DNA from: Piromyces finnis | Lineage: Eukaryota; Neocallimastigomycota; Neocallimastigomycetes; Neocallimastigales; Neocallimastigaceae | NCBI GenBank assembly: GCA_002104945.1 | Contig: MCFH01000007.1 | Coordinates: 62,001-126,000 of the forward strand | Direction of reading: 5' to 3' | Length of the DNA stretch: 64,000 nt | In this document: one piece after another, positions 44,342 to 64,000 of the stretch | How positions within the stretch are numbered: the first letter of the stretch is position 1 | How the letters are laid out: every line of letters begins with the position of its first letter | The notes under the pieces: generated by a model | The model's database searches: none | Seen by the model: the letters and a program-made list of their open reading frames with translations, nothing else | Told to the model about the DNA's origin: nothing | Program-made: the position numbers and the translations under genes

Positions 44342-47300
44342 ATGGCTATCGAAAACACTTCAATAATTGATAATAATGTTATTATCGATTCAAATGAAAA
44401 TGAAATTATATCAATTGAAAATATTTCTAATGAAAATAAAAATGAAACTTTTTCAGAAGTAGAAGAAATAATTATTAAAGCAGAACCGGAAGAAATAAAA
44501 ATGAGTGATGATATAAATAAAATTGTAATTGTCAATTTATCTAATGATGACGATACAAATATACCCACACCAACTATCACTACTTCAAGAATAGATGAAG
44601 ATCCATTTGAAAAGGCTATGAGAAAAAATAGTGAGGAAATATCTAATGTTGATAATAATATTAATAATATATTAAATGAAATATCAACTGAAACAGAAAG
44701 CTCTAATGAACACTCTACCGAAAAAGCTTTATTAAATGAAGCTTCAAAGGAAAGTCTTATTAATAATAAACAAGATGAATCACAAGAAGTAACAGATTCT
44801 AGTTTAAGTGATATTGACCTTAATCAAATGATTTCTGAACAACTTAATACAGATTTTACAGAAGTTGATTTAAATTCATCAAGAGGTAAATTATTTTTAA
44901 AATGGTTATTTCATTAAGTTTTTTTTTTTTTCATTCATATTGTTAAGAAATTATATAAAAATAAAATTATTGTTAACAAAGTGCTAAAATTATATATATA
45001 TATTTTTTTAAACCATTAATTAATTTTATTCGAAATATTATCTATCAGATACAAACCATAATATTGATTTAGATAGTAATCCAGATAACTATTCAGTTAG
45101 TTATTTTGAAGAACCAGAATCAGTTCCCTTAGAACAACTTATTGATAATGTTGATCTAGACCATCCAATTAAGATTGGTAGTACCACTGCAGATATTATT
45201 AACTCAAGTTTAATGAAATTAAATTTAAATGAAGAAATTAATAATTCACTTGATTCAATTAGTTCAGAAAGTATTTCTAGTACTGAAAGTGATACCTCTA
45301 ATGATTCAATAAAAATTAAAATTATACTTAGTAATCCAGAAGATGAACAAGTTGAAGTTTATAATTCAAATAGTATTAAAATTATTGTTACTGATCCAGA
45401 TAATATTAAACAAACCATTTACCCATACCATGAGAATGGATTAAAAGAAGCTGTTAATAAAGCAATTGATAAACATAAAAATAAGACAAAATCAAAAACA
45501 AAATCAAAGACAAAGAAATCAAAGAAAGCCAAGAAGACTGTTCGCTTCAATATTGAAAATGATACATATTGTTCTGATAATGAAGTCATTCCAATGGTTG
45601 ATGAAAACTCAATGGAAAGTTTAAGAAAAGAAATTGATAGACTAAACTCACGTATTGTTGAAGAAATTAAAGCAAGAACCATTCTTCAGCATACTCTTGA
45701 TGACACAATCATTGAAACTGAAAAGGTTAAAAAAGAAGCTGTTGAAAAGTCTGATTTAAAGATACGTGAAACAATGGAATATGTACACCGTTTACAAGAA
45801 TCAATGGATAATCGTATAAATAAGATGCAAAATGAAAACTTGGAAAAATATAAAGAATTACAAGCTGCTCATGATGCTCGTTTAGAAGAAGAACGTGAAG
45901 TATGGAGACAAATTGATCAAGATGCTAGAAAGCGCCTTCAAGATGAACGTGATGAAAAGAATCATTTTATTGAAGAAAACAAACGTTTAGAAAAAGTCGT
46001 TGAAAAATTAAAGCGCCAAATTGAAGAAGAAGCTACAAATTCTGAAAACTTCCAATTAAGTGTTAAGCAAATGCTTGAAGAATATGAAAATAAATACAAA
46101 GAAGAACAACTTTCTAGAAAGAATGCAGAAGAAGTAATTGACCGTGTTTTGGAAAAATCCAGAGATTTCCAAGAAAATGTTGAAGACTTAAACTTTTTAA
46201 ATAAGTCTTTAAAAGATAACAATCGTGAATTATCTGAAAAATTGAGTGAAGCTGAATCCAAAATTGAATACAAAGAAAAGTTTATTGAAGAATTAAAATC
46301 AAAAATTGGTGATCTTAACTTTACCATTGAAATCTTAAAGGAAGAATCCGAAAATAGTATTCAAAAGATTAAGATTTTAAGTTCAGAAACTCAAAATATT
46401 ACCGATCGTTCTATCCAACAAATTAATGAAGTTAGAGAAGAGAATGTTAATATCTATAAATTATTGGATAGTACAACGAAAAAATATGATGAATTACAAA
46501 CATTATATAATATTAAGGTTGAAGAAGTCGAACTTTTAAAGAAAAAAATGGAACAAATGAATAAAAAGTTCAAGCGTATTCTTCGTAAGAATATTATGAA
46601 AAGTGGATTAGATAGTGCTACAAGCCCAGTTTCTGCAATCAATTTCAGCAATACTTCATTTGAGATTATGTCAAATAATCCAAATAACAGTAGTATTAAA
46701 GAAACACCAATTCTTGGAGAACCAAGTAATGTTATAGATGATACTGACGATAACAGTAGTGTTCACAAGCAAACTATTCGTAAAAAGGCTAGTAATGCTA
46801 GTATTTCAAGTACTACTTTATCGATTTCTAGTCTTTTAATGACCAGTCAAAATGATATGAACATGACTCCAATTCTTCCATACGGAATGAATGAAGTTAT
46901 AAAGGAGGAGGATGAAATTGAAGATGAAGTTATTTCATTAGAAGAAAAACAAGTTCCATTAGATCGTCGCGATAGTAAAGATAGCAATAACTCTAATAAT
47001 AGTGGAAATAAAATTAATGAAAAGAAACTTCCAAAACTTACAATTCAAACAAATAATGATGAAATTATAGAAAACATTTTAAGTGCTCAAGTTAGTGATT
47101 CTGATGATGATGATACTGATGATGCCGACTATAAGACTATGAATGATGGTGAACTCTCAACCATGATTGAAAAGAGAACTATGGAATTCAGAACAGATGA
47201 TACTGAATATCTTGACTTTGTTGAAAAATTAAAGATTCCAAGTAAAATAGCTACAGCTAAATTTATAAAACGTTGTGAAGTAGAAGAAATTACTGGTTGT

Positions 47301-47738
47301 TTAACATTTGAAGGCGAGTATTCTGGTTTCTTTAATAACAGAAAGCTTTGGAATAATGCAAAGGCAGGTACAATTTTAATTGAACCAATCACTAAGCACA
47401 CCGCTGCTTCAGAAAGTTCAGATGATACTGCTGTTGTTGAATCTCAACAACAATATGTTAATCTTAAATGTGCTCTATGTTCACTTCGTAAAACTAATTA
47501 CCATGATATGGCTAGTTGGTTCAAATTCAAGGCAGCTGAAACAGATCCAAACTATGAAAAAATCTGTCCATATTGTAGAGAAAAATTAGCTAATGCATGT
47601 GAATGGTATACTTATATTCGTCTCATTCAAAATAATATGATAAAGAAAAATCCAAAACTTATTTATTCAGATTTATTAGACATAAAAAGAAAACTTTTCT
47701 ATAGTAAGAATGGAATTAGTTTTAAATATCAAAATTAA
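44342..47738 (+). CDS. Sec2/Rabin8-family protein with long coiled coil and a C-terminal Cys-rich module
   Basis: Two exons: 44342-44885 and 45049-47738, giving 1077 aa; the junction AGA G/AT ACA keeps frame. The first ~370 residues are acidic, Asn/Ser/Glu-rich and disordered, with a basic patch (KNKTKSKTKSKTKKSKKAKK). Residues about 420-720 are one long coiled coil (MESLRKEIDRLNSRIVEEIK through EVELLKKKMEQMNKKFK). The C-terminal ~200 residues match the end of Rabin8/GRAB-type Rab exchange factors. Examples are KFIKRCEVEEITGCLTFEG, AGTILIEPI, then the hallmark ACEWYTYIRLIQNNMIKK (Rabin8: VCNFFTYIRYIQQGLV). Two CxxC pairs (CALC ... CPYC) bracket MASWFKFKA and could bind zinc. I could not find the Sec2 catalytic motif (LFEEANxMV type), so GEF activity is uncertain. 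Expected role: vesicle traffic to growth tips through Sec4/Rab8. Confidence 0.7.
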
Positions 47739-48461
47739 TTTCCATATATTTAAGTATAGAAAGTAAATGTTACATTTTGAAAAACATAATTCTTTATATT
47801 AATTTTTATTAAATACATATTTTATCAGTCATATATATATGTTGGCATTAAAAAGTACAGTAAAAATGAAAATAAAATAAATATTAAATTCTATATATTT
47901 TAAAAAAATTACTGTAATTTATAAGTCATAAAATAGATTTCTTTTTCATCAATATTCATTTAAATGTAATATGGAAAAAGAGACAAATTAATCAGCTTCA
48001 TTTTTAATTAAAAATATCTTTTTGAGTTAGTTAAATTCTATCACAGGAAACAAACAAAACACATTATTAACAAATAATTTATTCATACTAAAAAAAGAAA
48101 ACTAAAAAAAAAACGAAAACAAAGTAACCAATTTATTTTACAGAAGTAATTTTTTTTTTTTTTGTATTAAGCAAAAAAGTTTAATTTATTATATGATTCA
48201 AAATAAAAGAAAAAAAGATAAAAAATTAAAAAAATAATAATAATAATAAAAAAAAAATAATAATAAAAAATAAATCCTCCTTTTTTTTATTTAAGTATCT
48301 ATAAATTATTTTTGAAAATATAATTTTGTTTTGTAAATATATAATTTTGTTTTGTCTTTAAATTATTAAATATTTATTTATATTTTATTATATTATTATT
48401 TTTAAAAGGTAACTGCTAATTAGTATTTATTTCTATGTATAAACTTTATATAAATTCTAAA

Positions 48462-48492
<31 letters not shown>

Positions 48493-48544
48493 TTTATATT
48501 AAGTTTTTGTTTTATTATTATTATTTTTTTTAAATGTAATTGTT
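47739..48544. other. Intergenic between convergent Sec2-like and ATR genes
   Basis: About 800 bp of A/T sequence between two 3' ends, with homopolymer A runs (48102-48114, 48225-48260) and a 29-nt T run at about 48460-48488. No gene is seen. Confidence 0.5.
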
Positions 48545-60987
<12,443 letters not shown>

Positions 60988-61692
60988 TTTAAAATTCAAA
61001 GACAATAGCTTTTTATTATTTTTATTTAAATAATTTCATATATAAGAAATTTTTTAAAATTGACTATCAATGAAAAAAACTATAATTTAAAAATTACAAT
61101 TGTAGATTTTTATTAAAGTAAATTTTGAAATTTTACTATAAAAATGTTGTTAAATAAAGGACTTTAATGTATTAAAATTGTTTAATATTGGACTTCACAG
61201 TTAAAAAAAGGAAAAAAAAATAATGGGAATAAAAAATGAAATATAAAAGAAAATGTTTTTCTTTTTAAAGTTAAAATTTCAAAATAAGTATACAGAAAAG
61301 TATTCTTAAAATTTCAAAAGTTTTATGAAAAAAAGAGAATAAAATTTTAAAAAAAGGTTTTACCAAACCAATCATCATTTTATATCAATTTAAAAATTTC
61401 ATTTCATAAATAATTAAAAAATAAGATTTCATAATTTTAATGTATAATTCATTTTTTAATAAAATTTAAATTTTTAATATTTAAAATTTTAAAAAAATAT
61501 TTTTATATTAAAAAAAAGTTGTAGTAACAGAAATATAAAAATATACTAAAATTAATAGCAAGAGCATTTGAAAAAGAAATGTTCAATAATAATAGTTATA
61601 TATAAAATAAATTGTATAATGAGTGAACGTATTTAAAAAAATTTTTTATCTTTTTTCATATTTTATTTTAATTACACTATATATTAATAATA
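60988..61692. promoter_or_regulatory. Divergent intergenic region between ATR and GPATCH1
   Basis: About 700 bp of A/T sequence between diverging start codons. There is no ORF. It should hold both promoters, but no individual element can be named in this composition. Confidence 0.55.
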
Positions 61693-64000
61693 ATGGAATC
61701 TCAAGAAATTTCATTTGTTATATTGGGTACAAAGCAACCTGATTTAGAAGATGTTAAAAAAAAGGATTTAAATAACTACTTACCACTATGGAAGCAAGAA
61801 GTATTCACAATAAGATTATTTTTAATAATAAAATAAATAATAATTTGGAAAATCAATAGAATATATTTCTTTATTTCTTTGGAATCAAAAAGAAATGTAT
61901 TAATTTTTCATAATGTAATTTTTTGTTTTAAAGGTAAGAGATGAAAAAGGTAGAAAAAGACTTCATGGTGCTTTTAAAGGTGGTTTTTCAGCAGGATACT
62001 TCAACACCGTTGGTTCGAAAGAAGGTATAAATAGAAAATTATTCACCTTAAAAAAAAAATAAAGAAAATTGAAATATATAAAATATATTTTAACTATTTA
62101 ATTAAAAAATATAAATTATAAAGGATGGACACCAACACAATTCGTTTCTTCAAGAAGTAATAGACAAAAAATTAATTATAAACCGGAGGATTTTATGGAT
62201 GAAGAAGATTTAGAAGTAAATTTTCCTTTTCAATATATTTTTAATTACTCGAAAAAAAAAAGGGAAACAAAGAATAAATTAATAATAAAATTTCAAAATA
62301 TTATTTTTCATTTTCCATTTTTCTTTTTATAACAAATGATGAATGGATGAATGTTACCAATAAATTTCTTATTTAATAAAATAATAATAATTAAAATAAC
62401 AGGATTTTAATGAATCAAAAAGATTAGCAACAACTTCTAATTATGATGCTAATGCAGGACAGGAAGAATTAAAAGCAAGAAAACAAGCAATTTTAAATTC
62501 AGAAGAAAATAGAAATAGGTATTTTAATAACAAAAAAAGAAAAAAAAAATTTTTTATGTTATTTTACATATTTCAGAATGTTGAACTATAAAATATAATA
62601 AATTATCATTTCATTAATTAACATTGTTATCAAATTTCACATTTCAAAATTAAAATGAATTTATTTATAATATATTCAAATTAGTATATTCGGAGGTTTA
62701 ACAGAAAAAATATTAGATGATATAATTATTCCCAATACTGAGCCTATAGGTAAATAAGGGGGTAGACTTTTTTATTAAATAAGTTTATTAATAATAGAAA
62801 CAACAAATTAATATTGTTAATAAATATACAAACGAAATATTATCAATTTATTTATCATAAAAATAAAGGTATTAAATTGTTAAAATCTATGGGCTGGAGA
62901 GAAGGCCAAGGTATAGGTGCAAGAATTCACAAAAAAGGTGGGTACAATGTTTTAAAATATTTAATTACACAATATAATATTTTAATTATATAATAAAAGT
63001 AAAAATATTACTTACCCTGCTTTTTAATATCTTAACAAATACAATAGACACTGATGATATCTATGCAGAAAAATATTTATTTGCTCCAAAAGATGTTGCC
63101 ATGATAAGTTTTGATCAAAAAACTAACCTTTTTGGTATTGGATTTGATCCTTATAAAAATGCCCCAGAATTTCGAGATAATATTTATACCCAATCTCATA
63201 CAAATAAAAAATCTGAAAAGGAATCTAAAAGTTAGTATTAATTTGAAGTATGAAAAGAGAAAACCAGTATATATATATATTAATTATTTTAATATATGTA
63301 TATTTAATTTTAATTAAAAATAATTTTCTTAAATATTTTTTCTTCATATATTTATATAATAGAAACGCTAGGTTTTGGAGTAGGAATATTTGAAGAAGAA
63401 GATGATGATATCTATGGTAGTGGATCAATCGATAATTTTAATGATACCATTGATGATACTATCATGGATGACTATGAGGAAAAAATTGTTTTAGGAGGTA
63501 ACCCACAATCTTTTTCAAAAAAACTTAATGGCAATAACTTATATGATGAAAGAGACCAACTAAATAATGTAAGTTTTTTTTTTTTTTTATTTATAATAAA
63601 TAATATTATTAACTTTTATTTAATATAATTTATGAATACATAAATAAAATAGAATGACTATGAAAACTAATAAAATTTTTGTATTTTTTTGGTATGTTTT
63701 ATCTACTTATTTAAAAAAATAAATGTATAAAGAGGGTTAAAGAAAAATTACAAATGTGTAGTGATGGTACTTATCCTATTTCCGGGTTTATTGTTTCGTC
63801 TTCAGTAGAAAAAATTGGAAAATGGTAATAATAAAAGAAATCTAACAAAATAATAATAATAACAATAATAATAATTTAATTATATATATATTGGTATGTT
63901 CTCCTTATTAATAGGTTTAATCCTCCAGTTGTTCCTAAAACTTTTATACCCTATCATAAATTTAAAGATACACCAAATGACACAAGATCAACACAATCGA
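61693..64000 (+). CDS. GPATCH1: GPATCH1 (TGH-type G-patch spliceosomal protein), C-terminus beyond the right edge
   Basis: G-patch protein associated with late spliceosomes and DEAH helicases. Ten exons seen: 61693-61800, 61934-62024, 62124-62215, 62403-62518, 62685-62749, 62869-62937, 63048-63230, 63363-63568, 63733-63824, 63915-64000 (open). The DUF1604 N-terminus is nearly invariant: [40 protein letters not shown], then [18 protein letters not shown]. The G-patch reads [57 protein letters not shown] and [20 protein letters not shown] match the downstream conserved blocks of the family. All junctions keep frame. The donor GTGGGT after 62937 is slightly non-standard. Confidence 0.95.

Overview
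This is a very AT-rich eukaryotic nuclear segment with intergenic DNA close to pure A/T. It carries 14 recognisable protein-coding genes, almost all split by short (about 50-150 bp) AT-rich introns with GTAAGT-like donors and AG acceptors. I see no rRNA, no tRNA and no recognisable transposon. The gene set points to an early-diverging zoosporic fungus. There is a fungal-type PXR1 with a KKD/KKE tail, a fungal-style MIC19 and an axonemal protein (CFAP119) that only flagellated lineages need. Extreme AT content plus a flagellar gene fits Neocallimastigomycota (anaerobic gut fungi) best. That is an inference from composition and gene content, and a Dictyostelium-like amoeba is disfavoured by the flagellar gene.

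Layout, left to right: CFAP119 (minus, runs off the left edge); STN1 (minus) head-to-head with a long TPR-like helical protein (plus, possibly FANCG-like); Lon protease (minus) head-to-head with a MIC19-like gene (plus); a membrane-anchored ZZ/EF-hand protein (minus); cyclophilin 40 (minus); eIF2A (minus) head-to-head with PXR1 (plus); calreticulin (minus) head-to-head with condensin SMC4 (plus); a Sec2/Rabin8-like protein (plus); ATR/Mec1 kinase (minus, about 34 exons) head-to-head with GPATCH1 (plus, runs off the right edge). The largest gene-poor blocks are 29.6-33.2 kb and 39.5-44.3 kb.

The genes do not form one pathway. There is a notable density of chromosome-maintenance functions (STN1 at telomeres, PXR1 in nucleolus/telomerase control, SMC4 in condensin, ATR in checkpoint signalling, possibly FANCG). 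Lon and MIC19, both expected in the mitochondrion-derived organelle, share one divergent intergenic region.

The most striking finding is a probable U12-type (minor spliceosome) AT-AC intron in eIF2A at 21622-21708. It has a perfect ATATCCTTT 5' site, a TCTTAAC branch site 11 nt from the AC end, and a spliced product that keeps reading frame and family spacing. The second most interesting point is a MIC19-like cristae-organising protein in what may be a hydrogenosome-bearing lineage.

Exon limits were assigned by eye from splice motifs, frame continuity and family similarity. For the single-exon and fully joined genes, the summed exon lengths were checked to be multiples of three. ATR exon limits are approximate.
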